From contig CM036620.1 in assembly GCA_020746105.1 (NCBI GenBank), forward strand, positions 29,669,916 to 29,733,915: DNA of 64,000 bases. The letters run 5' to 3'. Source of the DNA: Trogon surrucura (taxonomy: Eukaryota; Chordata; Aves; Trogoniformes; Trogonidae). The first letter of the stretch is position 1, and every line of letters begins with the position of its first letter. Made by a program: the position numbers and the translations under genes. Shown piece after piece: positions 36,356 through 47,635 of the stretch. The notes under the pieces are model-generated. The model had not been told where the DNA came from. It saw only the letters and a program-made list of their open reading frames with translations, and searched no databases.

Positions 36356-39097
36356 CTACACTAGAGCGCACAGGAACGCGTCCAGGCGGGTTTTGAATGT
36401 CTCAAGAGAAGGAGATTCCACAACCTCCCTGGGCAGCCTGTTCCAGTGCTCGGTCACCCTTACAGTAAAAAAGATTTTCCTCATATTTTTCTGGAACCTC
36501 CTGTGTTCCAGCTTCCACCCATTGCCCCTTGTCCTGTCAGTGGACGCCGCTGAAAAGAGCCTGGCTCCATCCTCCTGACATTCCCCCTTGACATATTTAT
36601 AAACATTGATGAGGTCACCCCTCAGCCTCCTCTTCTCCAAGCTAAAGAGATCCAGCTCCTTCAGCCTTTCCTCACAAGGGAGATGCTCCACTCCCTTCAC
36701 CATCTTTGTGGCTCTACGCTGGACTCTCTCAAGCAGCTCCCTGTCCTTCTTGAACTGAGGGGCCCAGAACTGGACACAATATTCCAGATGTGGCCTCACC
36801 AGGGCAGAGTAGAGGGGCAGGAGGACCTCTCTTGACCTACTTGCTACTCCCCTTCTAATACACCCCAGGATGCCATTGGCCTTCTTGGCCACGAGGGCAC
36901 ATTGCTGGCTCATGGTCATCCTGCTGTCCACTAGAACCCCCAGGTCCCTTTCCCCTGCACTGCTCTCCAGCAGGGCAGTCCCCAACCTATATTGGTACAT
37001 GGGGTTATTTTTTCCCAAGTGCAAAACTCTACACTTGCCCTTATTAAACTTCATAAGATTTCTCCCCGCCCAGCCCTCCAGCCTGTCTAGGTCTCTCTGA
37101 ATGGCTGCACAGCCTTCTGGTGTGTCAACCACTCCCCCCAACTTCGTATCATCAGCAAACTTGCTGACAACATTCTCTAATCCCTCATCCAGATCATTGA
37201 TGAATATATTAAACAGCACCGGCCCAAGCACTGACCCCTGAGGGACCCCACTAGACACAGGCAACCAGCCAGACTCAGCCCCATTGACCACAACCCTCTG
37301 GCTTCTTCTCTTCAACCAGTTCTCGACCCACCTCACTACTTGGTCATCCAGACGACACTTCCTCAGTTTACCTATGAGGATGCTGTGGGAGACGGTGTCA
37401 AAGGCCTTGCTGATGTCCAGGTAGACCATGTCCACTGCATGGCCACCATCCATCCACCTGGTTATGTCTTCATAAAAGGCTATCAGGTTGGTCAAACATG
37501 ACTTCCCCTTGGCAAAGCCATGCTGACTGCTCCTAATAACCTTCTTATCCTTGATATGCCTAGAGACAGCGTCAAGGATAAGATGTTCCGTCACCTTTCC
37601 AGGGATGGAGGTGAGGCTGACCGGTCTGTAGTTACTCGGGTCATCCTTCCTGCCCTTCTTATAGACTGGAGTGACATTCGCTTTCCTCCAGTCTTCAGGC
37701 ACCTCACCTGTTACCCATGACTTACCAAAGATGATGGAGAGTGGCCTAGCAATGATTCCCGCCAGCTCCCTCAGCACCTGTGGGTGCATCCCATCAGGGC
37801 CCATGGATTTATGAATGTCCAAGTGTTCAAACTGATCCTTAACCCACTCCTCATCAATCAGGGCAGACTCCTCCTTTGTCATGACTTCCTCTGGGACCTC
37901 AGGGGACTGAGGCTCCTGAGGACGGTCTCCAACAGTGTAGACAGAGGCAAAGAAGGCATTCAGCAACTCTGCCTTCTTTCTGTCCTCTGTCTCCAGGACA
38001 CCCACCTCATTCAACAGAGGGCCTACATTGCCTCTAGTGTTAGTTTTGTCAGCAATGTATTTGAAGAAGCCCTTTCTGTTGTCTTTGACCTCCCTTGCAA
38101 GTTTTAACTCCAAGGAGGCCTTAGCTTTTCTGATTGCCTCCCTGCACTCCCTGACAGCTGCCCTGTACTCCACCAAAGTGGCCAGCCCTTCCTTCCACAA
38201 TTTAAACACCCTCCCTTTCCACCTGAGTCTGCCCAGCAGATCCCTGGATAACCAAGCAGGTCTCCTGGATCTCTTTCTTGATTTCCTACCTGATGGGATG
38301 CACTGATCCTGAGCCTCAAAGAAGTGGTCTTTGAATGCCAACCAACTCTCTTGGGCCCCTTTACCTTGCAGCTCCCTGTCCCAAGGGGTATCCCCCAGTA
38401 ATTGCTTGAAGAGGCCAAAGTTGGCCCTTCTGAAGTCCAGAGTTGTGATCCTGCTTGGTATTCTGTTTTTACCGCACAGGATCCTGAACTCCACTATCTC
38501 ACGGTCGCTGCAGCCAAGGTTGCCCTCAACCTTCACTGCTTCAACCAGACCTTCCTTGTTGGTGAACACAAGGTCCAGCAGCGCTCCTCTCCTGGTTGGC
38601 TCATCCACCATTTGCATCAAAAAGTTATCATCGATGCACTGGAGGAACCTCCTGGACTGAGGATCGCTGGCTGTGTGGGACTTCCAGCAAACATCTGGGT
38701 AGTTGAAATCCCCCATGAGAACCAGGGCCTGGGACTGAGAGGCTGCTGTCATCTGCCTGTAAAAGGCCTCATCAACTTCCACCTCCTGATCAGGTGGTCT
38801 ATAGTAGACACCCACCACAGTATCACCTAAGCTAGCCTGCCCCTTAATTCTTACCCATAAACTCTCTACTTGCTCCTCATCTGCCCCTGGATGGGTCTCA
38901 ATACACTCCAGTTGCTCTCTCACGTACAGAGCAACTCCCCCACCTCGCCTCATCAACCTGTCTTTCCTAAAAAGAACATAACCATCAAGGCCCACATTCC
39001 AGTTATGTGAGCTGTCCCACCACGTCTCTGTAATTGCAATAAGATCATAGTTCTCCAGCCGAACATAGACTTCTAATTCTCCCTGCTTATTCCCCAT
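36356..39097 (-). CDS. CR1 ORF2: endonuclease-reverse transcriptase
   Basis: An uninterrupted frame of 913 codons from ATG 39097; the frame is open further up to about 39256, so the true start may be non-AUG or by reinitiation after ORF1. The N-terminal APE-type endonuclease shows TETWW, YRPPDQ and [11 protein letters not shown]. The reverse transcriptase shows [12 protein letters not shown] (motif A), [20 protein letters not shown] (motif B) and FADD (catalytic motif C). The C-terminus, with [11 protein letters not shown] and TEHWNRLP, is complete. One oddity: the endonuclease motif usually read as SDH is SDR here ([11 protein letters not shown], about 38491), replacing the catalytic His. 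The protein nicks target DNA and reverse-transcribes CR1 RNA; this copy may be impaired in nicking. Confidence 0.95.
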   Translation of the reverse strand: MGNKQGELEVYVRLENYDLIAITETWWDSSHNWNVGLDGYVLFRKDRLMRRGGGVALYVREQLECIETHPGADEEQVESLWVRIKGQASLGDTVVGVYYRPPDQEVEVDEAFYRQMTAASQSQALVLMGDFNYPDVCWKSHTASDPQSRRFLQCIDDNFLMQMVDEPTRRGALLDLVFTNKEGLVEAVKVEGNLGCSDREIVEFRILCGKNRIPSRITTLDFRRANFGLFKQLLGDTPWDRELQGKGAQESWLAFKDHFFEAQDQCIPSGRKSRKRSRRPAWLSRDLLGRLRWKGRVFKLWKEGLATLVEYRAAVRECREAIRKAKASLELKLAREVKDNRKGFFKYIADKTNTRGNVGPLLNEVGVLETEDRKKAELLNAFFASVYTVGDRPQEPQSPEVPEEVMTKEESALIDEEWVKDQFEHLDIHKSMGPDGMHPQVLRELAGIIARPLSIIFGKSWVTGEVPEDWRKANVTPVYKKGRKDDPSNYRPVSLTSIPGKVTEHLILDAVSRHIKDKKVIRSSQHGFAKGKSCLTNLIAFYEDITRWMDGGHAVDMVYLDISKAFDTVSHSILIGKLRKCRLDDQVVRWVENWLKRRSQRVVVNGAESGWLPVSSGVPQGSVLGPVLFNIFINDLDEGLENVVSKFADDTKLGGVVDTPEGCAAIQRDLDRLEGWAGRNLMKFNKGKCRVLHLGKNNPMYQYRLGTALLESSAGERDLGVLVDSRMTMSQQCALVAKKANGILGCIRRGVASRSREVLLPLYSALVRPHLEYCVQFWAPQFKKDRELLERVQRRATKMVKGVEHLPCEERLKELDLFSLEKRRLRGDLINVYKYVKGECQEDGARLFSAASTDRTRGNGWKLEHRRFQKNMRKIFFTVRVTEHWNRLPREVVESPSLETFKTRLDAFLCALV

Positions 39098-39240
39098 GCT
39101 TCTTGCATTGGTATACAGACACTTCAGAGATTTAATGGAGCATCTGTTACCGTTGCTTGTGCATTTTATGCCTAACCCTGGGATACTTCCCCTTGGTTCA
39201 TGTGTAGAGGCTCGGGTTTTATCCCCTTCCCCCTTCCAAC

Positions 39241-40308
39241 TTAGTTTAAAGCCCTATCTATTAATCCCGCCAACTCTCCAGCAAGTATTCTCCTCCCTCT
39301 CTTAGACAGCTCTACACCATCTATATCTCTCATGCCCAGTACTGCATAAACTTCCCCGTGATCATAATACCCAAAACGTTGCTGGAGGCACCAGTCTTTG
39401 AGCCATGCATTAACTGCATGGACTTTTCTTTTCCTTTCACTATTCCTGTCACCTACTAAAAGGATAGATGAGAAAACTACCTGTGCCCCCGATCCTTTGA
39501 TCGCCTGGCCTAACAACTTAAAGTCCTTTTTAATTCTCTGAGTACTTCTATGATTGATCTCATCACTCCCAACCTGGACAATCAACAATGGGTAATAATC
39601 AGTGGGACTCACCAGCCTGGGAAGTTTTTTAGTAATGTCCCTAATCCGAGCTCCAGGGAGGCAACAGACTTCCCTGTGGACTGGGTCTGGACGGCAAATG
39701 GGACCCTCTGTTCCCCTCAGGATGGAGTCACCAATGACAACTACCCTCCTTTTCTTTTTAGTTGAACTAGTCCTGATGCATGGGTCTGACTTACTCAGCA
39801 AAGTCAACCCTATGTCTCCACATTCATTCACCTCTTCTTTTCCATGGCTCTCCTCTTCCAGAGCACTGTACCTGTTCTGTAGAGGCAACTGAGCAGGTGA
39901 GGGAGGCTGGGCAGGGACCCGCCTTCCTCTCCGAGCCAGGACTCGTTTCCATTCCCCCTCATCACCTTGATCCCCTCCTTTGACCTCATGGCCAGAGGGG
40001 AGGGGATCCCCTGTTGCATGTGGAGAGTGCTGTGTGTGCATCAGGGACCGGCTCCACCAATCTATCTCTCTTTCACACTCCCTAATGCTCCTCAGCCTCT
40101 CCACTTCTTCTTTTAGCTCTACCACAAGATGGAGGAGATCATCCAACTGACCACACCTCACACAGGCACTGTCAGATGCAGCCTCTGGGAGGCGCAGGCT
40201 CAGGCACTCCCTGCAGCCGGCAGCCTGCACAGCTGCGTCCTTGTGCTGGAGCACTGTTTGGGTCCCCACACTCCTCCTCGTGGTGGCTTTCTGTCTGGTG
40301 GCAACCAT
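39241..40308 (-). CDS. CR1 ORF1: zinc-binding/esterase-like RNA-binding protein
   Basis: A frame of 355 codons from ATG 40308 ([12 protein letters not shown]) to TAA at 39243-39241. Near the N-terminus there is a Cys pair pattern (CRECLSL...CVRCGQ), then a coiled-coil-like stretch ([14 protein letters not shown]), and in the C-terminal half an SGNH-esterase-like block with [11 protein letters not shown] (Ser in GDS) and [10 protein letters not shown], as in CR1 ORF1p esterase domains. ORF1p binds the element's RNA. The ORF2 frame opens directly downstream. A longer open frame upstream runs through a T-tract (40321-40347 A run on plus) and is not taken as coding. Confidence 0.9.
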   Translation of the reverse strand: MVATRQKATTRRSVGTQTVLQHKDAAVQAAGCRECLSLRLPEAASDSACVRCGQLDDLLHLVVELKEEVERLRSIRECEREIDWWSRSLMHTQHSPHATGDPLPSGHEVKGGDQGDEGEWKRVLARRGRRVPAQPPSPAQLPLQNRYSALEEESHGKEEVNECGDIGLTLLSKSDPCIRTSSTKKKRRVVVIGDSILRGTEGPICRPDPVHREVCCLPGARIRDITKKLPRLVSPTDYYPLLIVQVGSDEINHRSTQRIKKDFKLLGQAIKGSGAQVVFSSILLVGDRNSERKRKVHAVNAWLKDWCLQQRFGYYDHGEVYAVLGMRDIDGVELSKRGRRILAGELAGLIDRALN

Positions 40309-40737
40309 AATGGGAAAGAAGAAAAAAAAAAAAAAAAAAAAAAAAAAGATTTGACCAATAACCACTCCTTCACCTCTTATGCCCAGGATCTGCGGTCCTC
40401 GCCCTCCCTGAGCCAGCAGTAACACCCCCTGTGCCCGCGGATCACCAGAGTCCAGCAGGTCCTCCCCTCCCCCACGATCGCGCCGCTCTCAAGAGCCAGA
40501 TGGCTGAGGCCGCTTTTGAGTTTCGCGGGCTGCCGGCTTCCTCCTCGCCTACGTCACTCGCTCCCGCCTCGCGAGATTCCCTCTCAGTTCCGGGTCTCGC
40601 TCTCTCTCCTCAGCTTCACCGTCCCCGGCAAAGCCCCCTCTCGCCTCAATCCGACCAGAAATCGGAGAAAAAAACCGCTCTTACTGCAGCAGCTGCCGCT
40701 GCCGCTGTCCGCGCAGTCCGAAGGAGTCAGCCACTCT
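40309..40737 (-). promoter_or_regulatory. CR1 5' UTR / internal promoter region
   Basis: GC-rich stretch preceding ORF1, containing CpGs and a long A/T tract (40321-40347) just before the ORF1 ATG. Full-length CR1 copies carry their promoter here. Confidence 0.65.
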
Positions 40738-41021
40738 ATGCAGGACTCTACATTTGTCCTTATTGAACTTCATGAGGTTCAACTTCGCCCAGCTCTCTAG
40801 CATGTCTAGATCTCATTGGATAGCAGCACAGCCTTCTGGTGTGCCAGCAACACACATCCCCCCAGTTTCATATCATCAGCAAACTTGCTGTGGGCACACT
40901 CTAGCCCCTCATCCAGGCTGTCAATGAAGATATTGAACAGTACCTTAGCCAGTACTGACTCCTGGGAATCACCACTGGCCACAGGCCTCAAACTTGACTC
41001 TGAAGCTACTTTGCCCTAAAA
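40738..41021 (-). mobile_element. Old CR1 fragment of unit 2, right half
   Basis: Resumes the element interrupted at 36276 and ends at the 3' end of gene copy 2. Confidence 0.9.
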
Positions 41022-41044
41022 ACGTCAACCTTCGTACAAATGGA

Positions 41045-42007
41045 TTAAAATCTCCCTTTTATTGGAAGCAGCTGAAGCAATGGCCTGCGTAGGAGTTTCA
41101 GTAGCCCAAGCAGCACCCACAGGAGCCGCAGCAGCCGAATCTGTAGCACGCACAGGAGCCGCAGTAGTCGAAGCAGCCACACGCACAGGAGCCGCAGGAG
41201 CCGCTGTAGTCGAAGCAGCCACAGAAACAGGAGCCGCAGTAGTCGAGGAAGCCACAGGAACAGAAGCTGCAGTAGTCGAAGCAGCCACACACGCAGGAGC
41301 TGCAGGAGCTGCAGTAGCCGAAGCAGCCACAGAAACAGGAGCCGCGGTAGTCGAAGCAGCCACAGGAACAGTAGCCGCAGGAGCCAAAGCAGCCAGTGGA
41401 ACAGGCACTGCATGAGCCAAAGCAGCCAAAGGAACAGGCGCCACATTAGCCGCAGCAGCCACCCGAACAGGCGCCACAGTAGCCGCAGCAGCCACCCGAA
41501 CAGGCGCCGCAGTAGCCGCAGCAGCCACATGAACAGGTGCCGCAGTAGCCAAAGCAGCCAAAGGAACAGGCGCCACAGAAGCCACAGTAGCTGAAGCAGC
41601 CACCCGAACAGGCGCCGCAGTAGCCGAAGCAGCCACATGAACAGGTGCCGCAGTAGCCGCAGCAACCACCTGAACAGGAGCTGCAGTAGCCGCAGTAGTC
41701 GAAGCAGCCACATGAACAGGCGCCACAGTAGCCGAAGGAATGGCACAAACAGGACCTTCAGCAGCCGAAGCAGCACCAACGCGAGCTTAAGTAGCCGAAG
41801 CAGCAGCACAAAATGGAGCCTCCATAGCTGGCGCAGCAACAGCAACAGAAGCCGCGGTAGCCGAAGCAGCAGCCGCAGTAGGCACTGAAGAAGCAGCAGC
41901 CGAAGCAGCGACACAAAGCGGAGCAGGCCGAGCAGCAGCAACCGAAGCAGAAACTGCAGCAGGAACAGCAGCAGCTTCAACAGGGTGGCAACATAAGCGT
42001 GCTCCAT
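41045..42007 (-). CDS. Array gene copy 2 (long form), frame C broken
   Basis: Same layout as copy 1: TATA at 42187-42193, AATAAA at 41063-41058, ATG of frame L at 42007 with 320 open codons. In frame C (stop 41100-41098) a TAA appears at 41448-41446 in the middle of the minisatellite. If frame C is the real product, this copy is a pseudogene; frames L and A stay open. Compared with copy 1 one change (34554 A, here G at the matching site) is silent in frame C but changes an amino acid in the other two. Confidence 0.4.
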   Translation of the reverse strand: MEHAYVATLLKLLLFLLQFLLRLLLLGLLRFVSLLRLLLLQCLLRLLLRLPRLLLLLLRQLWRLHFVLLLRLLKLALVLLRLLKVLFVPFLRLLWRLFMWLLRLLRLLQLLFRWLLRLLRHLFMWLLRLLRRLFGWLLQLLWLLWRLFLWLLWLLRHLFMWLLRLLRRLFGWLLRLLWRLFGWLLRLMWRLFLWLLWLMQCLFHWLLWLLRLLFLWLLRLPRLLFLWLLRLLQLLQLLRVWLLRLLQLLFLWLPRLLRLLFLWLLRLQRLLRLLCVWLLRLLRLLCVLQIRLLRLLWVLLGLLKLLRRPLLQLLPIKGRF

Positions 42008-42186
42008 GGCACTGGCTCCTGTGCCACTGCAGTGCTTCAAGTGACCAGCGCAGGCCTGTGGTGTGGGTCACCAGAGGGCCTTTGGGTCACCAGAGACCGG
42101 ACTCCTGACGCTGCTGGGCTGGCAGAAGCTGACACCAGACTGGTGCCCACCTCGCGCTGCCTACTCCCACAGGGTCCGCGTCCTGC

Positions 42187-42271
42187 TTTTATAGTCTGGC
42201 AGGCAGGCACTCCCCCCTTTGTGACATCATGAGGCAGGTACATCACCCCTTTGTGACATCATGTGACATCA
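42187..42271 (-). promoter_or_regulatory. Promoter of array gene copy 2
   Basis: TATA box 42193-42187 with three TGATGTCA octamers upstream (starting at plus positions 42222, 42254 and 42264), identical in spacing to copy 1. Confidence 0.75.
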
Positions 42272-42744
42272 TTCTGACACCCAGCAGCTCCCCAAGCTCT
42301 TCCCTGGCTGGTGCAGGCAGATGTGAGGGGCTCAGGAGGGTCTGGGCCAGAAAGGAGAGGACAGAGGAGGCTGTCTGGCTTCGAGGGCCGGTGTTTGCAA
42401 AAATAATTGCCAGGATCAGATGGTATGATAACTTCAGCAATCAGGAGTTTTTTAATGGGGATTCACTGATTGTGTATCAAAGAGTGTTCAGTTTTGAAAC
42501 TAAGCTGAAGGTACATCTGCTGCAGTCCACTCCCAGGCTAGTGACTGTCAACTGATCAAAGAAACCATGCGTGAGAACTGAACATCCTAACCATAGTAGC
42601 TTCTCGGTTGGACTCTCTCCAGTAGATCCCTGTGTCTCTTGAACTGGGGAGTCCAAAACTGGATACAGTGTTCTAGGTGTGGTCTCACCAGGGCAGAGTA
42701 GAGGGGGAGGAGAACCTCCTTAGACCTGCTGGACTTTTGTTGAC

Positions 42745-43929
42745 TGTCGTGGGTTGACCCTGGCCGACCGCCAGGTACCCACACAGCCGCTCACTCACTC
42801 CCCCTTCACTGCTGAACAGGGGAGAAAATATTTCCAAGGGTTCCAGGTTTTGAGATAAGGACAGGGAGATCATCCTCATTTACTGTCCCGGGCAAAACAG
42901 ACTCAGTTTTGGGGAAATTAGGTACATTTATTAAAAGAACTAATCAGAGAGGAGTAGTGAGAAGTAAGAAAGAGCAAACAGATCTTAACAAACAGAACAC
43001 CTTCCCCCCATCCCTCCCTTCTTCCGGGCTTAACATCAATCCCGGTTTCTCCACCTCCTCCCCCCGAGCGGCGCAGGGAGACAGGGAATGGGGGTTGCGG
43101 TCAGTTCATCCGACGTTGGTTTCACCGCTTCTTCACTCCGGGGGAGGACTTTTCACTCTTCCCCAAGGCCATTGTGGGGTCCCTCTCACGGGAGACAAGC
43201 TTCACGCTCTCTTCTCCGCGTGAGTCGTCCACGAAGGGCAATTCATCACAAACTGCCCAACGGGAGACACCTCACGAGGGGCAGCCCACCCCTCGTGAGT
43301 CTGAGGCGCAGTCCTTCGGGGCAAACTGCTCCAGCGTGAGCCACCCGCAGCGCCCAAAAAGTCCCACCGGCCAACCTGCTCCAGCGTGGGCATTCCTCTC
43401 TTCCACGGGCTACAGGTTCCGGCAGCGACTTGCTCTGATGCGGGCTTCCCACGGGCTACAGTCCCCTTTCAGGCATCCACCCACACAGCGTGGAGTCCTC
43501 AGTGGACATCTACGCGGTGATCCTCACGGTGGACATCTGCACCTTGCCCGTGGGCTGCAGGGGGACAACCGCTTCACCATGGTCTTCACCACAGACCCGG
43601 GGGACTCTCTCTGCTCCGACGCCTGGAGCTCATCCTCCCCCGCCTCCTTCTTCACTGACCTTGGTGTCTGCACAGATTCTCACTCCTCCATCTCTGTGCC
43701 AGCTGTTAGTGGCGCAGTTCTTTTTTCCCGTTCTTAAATATGTTTTTCACAGAGGCGTTCCTCTGCTATCACCTTACTGATAGGCTCAGCCTTGGCCAGC
43801 AGCGGGTCCCTCTTTGTAGCCAGCTGCCATTGGCTCTATCAATCCTGGGGAGCTTCTAGCAGCTTCTTACAGAAGCCACCCTGCAGCTCCCCCCCCGCCG
43901 CCAAAATCCAGCCAGGCCAAACCAAAACA
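42745..43929 (-). mobile_element. Solo LTR, avian ERVL-like, unit 3
   Basis: The 1185-bp insert starts TGTCGTGGGTTGACCC and ends AAACA, with TTGAC on both sides (42740-42744, 43930-43934). On the minus strand it ends GGGTCAACCCACGACA, as I recall for avian ERVL LTRs. It also has a TATA-like TATTTAAG near 43740 and AATAAA at 42932-42927. The 5-bp duplication suits ERVL. No internal retroviral region is present. It splits the old CR1 fragment (42608-42744 and 43930-44395). The empty site is seen in units 1 and 2. Its orientation points towards gene copy 2 in sense, ending about 470 bp from that gene's CRE block. Confidence 0.85.
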
Positions 43930-44418
43930 TTGACTTTGTTAACTTTCATTAAGGTACCCCAGGATCCTATCGGCTTTCTTGGCCACAAGGACACTCTGCT
44001 GTCCCATGGACAACTTCCTATCCACTAGGACTCCAAGGTCTTTCTTTATGAGGCTGCTCTCCAGCAGGGCAACCCCTAATCTGTACTGGTGCCTGGTGTC
44101 ATTTCTCCCCAGATGCAGGACTCTACATTTGTCCTTATTGAACTTCATGAGGTTCAACTTCGCCCAGCTCTCTAGCATGTCTAGATCTCATTGGATAGCA
44201 GCACAGCCTTCTGGTGTGCCAGCAACACACATCCCCCAGTTTCATATCATCAGCAAACTTGCTGTGGGCACACTCTAGCCCCTCATCCAGGCTGTCAATG
44301 AAGATATTGAACAGTACCTTAGCCAGTACTGACTCCTGGGAATCACCACTGGCCACAGGCCTCAAACTTGACTCTGAAGCTACTTTGCCCTAAAAACGTC
44401 AACCTTTGTACAAATGGA

Positions 44419-45240
44419 TTAAAATCTCCCTTTTATTGGAAGCAACTGAAGCAATGGCCTGCGTAGGAGTTTCAGTAGCCCAAGCAGCACCCACAGGAGC
44501 CGCAGCAGCCGAATCTGTAGCACGCACAGGAGCCGCAGTAGTCGAAGCAGCCACACGCACAGGAGCTGCAGGAGCTGCAGTAGCCGAAGCAGCCACAGAA
44601 ACAGGAGCCGCGGTAGTCGAAGCAGCCACAGGAACAGTAGCCGCAGGAGCCAAAGCAGCCACATGAACAGGTGCCGCAGTAGCCAAAGCAGCCAAAGGAA
44701 CAGGCGCCGCAGGAGCCGCAGCAGCCACCTGAACAGGCGCCACAGTAGCCGCAGCAGCCACCCGAACAGGCGCCGCAGTAGCCACAGCAGCCACCTGAAC
44801 AGGCGCCGCAGTAGCCAAAGCAGCCAAAGGAACAGGCGCCACAGAAGCCACAGTAGCTGAAGCAGCCACCCGAACAGGCGCCGCAGTAGCCGAAGCAGCC
44901 ACCTGAACAGGAGCTGCAGTAGCCGCAGTAGTCGAAGCAGCCACATGAACAGGCGCCACAGTAGCCGAAGGAATGGCACAAACTGGACCTTCAGCAGCCG
45001 AAGCAGCACCAACGCGAGCTTAAGTAGCCGAAGCAGCAGCACAAAATGGAGCCTCCATAGCTGGCGCAGCAACAGCAACAGAAGCCGCGGTAGCCGAAGC
45101 AGCAGCCGCAGTAGGCACTGAAGAAGCAGCAGCCGAAGCAGCGACACAAAGCGGAGCAGGCCGAGCAGCAGCAACCGAAGCAGAAACTGCAGCAGGAACA
45201 GCAGCAGCTTCAACAGGGTGGCAACATAAGCGTGCTCCAT
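44419..45240 (-). CDS. Array gene copy 3 (short form)
   Basis: TATA 45420-45426, AATAAA at 44437-44432, frame L from ATG 45240 (273 codons), frame C stop at 44474-44472 with 169 open codons from the first in-frame TTG; I count 55 Cys among those 169. The minisatellite is 141 bp shorter than in copies 1-2, through losses of 33 and 108 bp. Frame A is still open through to beyond the poly(A) signal, unlike in copies 4-9. It is an intermediate between the old and new unit types. Confidence 0.45.
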   Translation of the reverse strand: MEHAYVATLLKLLLFLLQFLLRLLLLGLLRFVSLLRLLLLQCLLRLLLRLPRLLLLLLRQLWRLHFVLLLRLLKLALVLLRLLKVQFVPFLRLLWRLFMWLLRLLRLLQLLFRWLLRLLRRLFGWLLQLLWLLWRLFLWLLWLLRRLFRWLLWLLRRLFGWLLRLLWRLFRWLLRLLRRLFLWLLWLLRHLFMWLLWLLRLLFLWLLRLPRLLFLWLLRLLQLLQLLCVWLLRLLRLLCVLQIRLLRLLWVLLGLLKLLRRPLLQLLPIKGRF

Positions 45241-45419
45241 GGCACTGGCTCCTGTGCCACTGCAGTGCTTCAAGTGACCAGCGCAGGCCTGTGGTGTGGG
45301 TCACCAGAGGGCCTTTGGGTCACCAGAGACCGGACTCCTGACGCTGCTGGGCTGGCAGAAGCTGACACCAGACTGGTGCCCACCTCGCGCTGCCTACTCC
45401 CACAGGGTCCGCGTCCTGC

Positions 45420-45504
45420 TTTTATAGTCTGGCAGGCAGGCACTCCCCCCTTTGTGACATCATGAGGCAGGTACATCACCCCTTTGTGACATCATGTGAC
45501 ATCA
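45420..45504 (-). promoter_or_regulatory. Promoter of array gene copy 3
   Basis: TATA box 45426-45420 and three TGATGTCA octamers (plus starts 45455, 45487, 45497). Confidence 0.75.
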
Positions 45505-45977
45505 TTCTGACACCCAGCAGCTCCCCAAGCTCTTCCCTGGCTGGTGCAGGCAGATGTGAGGGGCTCAGGAGGGTCTGGGCCAGAAAGGAGAGGACAGAGG
45601 AGGCTGACTGGCTTCGAGGGCCGGTGTTTGCAAAAATAATTGCCAGGATCAGATGGTATGATAACTTCAGCAATCAGGAGTTTTTTAATGGGGATTCACT
45701 GATTGTGTATCAAAGAGTGTTCAGTTTTGAAACTAAGCTGAAGGTACATCTGCTGCAGTCCACTCCCAGGCTAGTGACTGTCAACTGATCAAAGAAACCA
45801 TGCGTGAGAACTGAACATCCTAACCATAGTAGCTTCTCGGTTGGACTCTCTCCAGTAGATCCCTGTGTCTCTTGAACTGGGGAGTCCAAAACTGGATACA
45901 GTGTTCTAGGTGTGGTCTCACCAGGGCAGAGTAGAGGGGGAGGAGAACCTCCTTAGACCTGCTGGACTTTTGTTGAC

Positions 45978-47168
45978 TGTCGTGGGTTGACCCTGGCCGA
46001 CCGCCAGGTACCCACACAGCCGCTCACTCACCCCCCCCCTTCACTGCTGAACAGGGCGAGAAAATATTTCCAAGGGTTCAGGGTTTTGAGATAAGGACAG
46101 GGAGATCACCCTCATTTACCGTCCCGGGCAAAACAGGCTCAGTTTTGGGGAAATTAGGTACATTTATTAAAAGAACTAATCAGAGAGGAGTAGTGAGAAG
46201 TGAGAAAGAGCAAACGGATCTTAACAAACAGAACACCTTCCCCCCATCCCTCCCTTCTTCCCGGGCTTAACATCAATCCGGTTTCTCCACCTCCTCCCCC
46301 CGAGCGGCGCAGGGAGACAGGGAATGGGGGTTGCGGTCAGTTCATCCGACGTTGGTTTCACCGCTTCTTCACTCCGGGGGAGGACTTTTCACTCTTCCCC
46401 AAGGCCATTGTGGGGTCCCTCTCACGGGAGACAAGCTTCACGCTCTCTTCTCCCGCGTGAGTCGTCCCACGAAGGGCAATTCATCACAAACTGCCCAACG
46501 GGAGACACCTCACGAGGGGCAGCCCACCCCTCGTGAGTCTGAGGCGCAGTCCTTCGGGGCAAACTGCTCCAGTGTGAGCCACCCGCAGCGCCCAAAAAGT
46601 CCCACCGGCCAACCTGCTCCAGCGTGGGCATTCCTCTCTTCCACGGGCTACAGGTTCCGGCAGCGACTTGCTCTGATGCGGGCTTCCCACGGGCTACAGT
46701 CCCCTTTCAGGCATCCACCCACACAGCGTGGAGTCCTCAGTGGACATCTACGCGGTGATCCTCACGGTGGACATCTGCACCTTGCCCGTGGGCTGCAGGG
46801 GGACAACCCGCTTCACCATGGTCTTCACCACAGACCCGGGGGACTCTCTCTGCTCCGGCGCCTGGAGCTCATCCTCCCCCGCCTCCTTCTTCACTGACCT
46901 TGGTGTCTGCACAGATTCTCACTCCTCCATCTCTGTGCCAGCTGTTAGTGGCGCAGTTCTTTTTTCCCGTTCTTAAATATGTTTTTCACAGAGGCGTTCC
47001 TCTGCTATCACCTTACTGATAGGCTCAGCCTTGGCCAGCAGCGGGTCCCTCTTTGTAGCCAGCTGCCATTGGCTCTATCAATCCTGGGGAGCTTCTAGCA
47101 GCTTCTTACAGAAGCCACCCTGCAGCTCCCCCCCCGCCGCCAAAATCCAGCCAGGCCAAACCAAAACA
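45978..47168 (-). mobile_element. Solo LTR, unit 4
   Basis: Same insertion as in unit 3 (1191 bp), inherited by duplication, with the same TTGAC flanks. Old CR1 pieces at 45841-45977 and 47169-47612. Confidence 0.85.
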
Positions 47169-47635
47169 TTGACTTTGTTAACTTTCATTAAGGTACCCCA
47201 GGATCCTATCGGCTTTCTTGGCCACAAGGACACTCTGCTGTCCCATGGACAACTTCCTATCCACTAGGACTCCAAGGTCTTTCTTTATGAGGCTGCTCTC
47301 CAGCAGGGCAACCCCTAATCTGTACTGGTGCCTGGTGTCATTTCTCCCCAGATGCAGGACTCTACATTTGTCCTTATTGAACTTCATGAGGTTCAACTTC
47401 GCCCAGCTCTCTAGCATGTCTAGATCTCATTGGATAGCAGCACAGCCTTCTGGTGTGCCAGCAACACACATCCCCCCAGTTTGGGCACACTCTAGCCCCT
47501 CATCCAGGCTGTCAATGAAGATATTGAACAGTACCTTAGCCAGTACTGACTCCTGGGAATCACCACTGGCCACAGGCCTCAAACTTGACTCTGAAGCTAC
47601 TTTGCCCTAAAAACGTCAACCTTTGTACAAATGGA

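Larger units (their letters stand above)
36277..40737 (-). mobile_element. Full-length CR1 LINE with both ORFs open
   Basis: A complete CR1 of 4461 bp on the minus strand: GC-rich 5' UTR (40737-40309), ORF1, ORF2, and a short 3' UTR ending in ATTCTGTG repeats at 36277-36296. It is inserted in the old CR1 of unit 2, in the same orientation. At most two bases (AT) are shared at the junctions, so there is no clear target duplication, as usual for CR1. Removing it restores a 2188-bp unit. The other units lack it, so insertion followed the duplication that made unit 2. Confidence 0.97.

Noticed and set aside
42745..43929. Plus-strand Ser/Pro-rich frames (up to 216 codons) inside the repeated LTR
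   Set aside because: They lie wholly in a solo LTR, vary between copies through small indels and have no domain.
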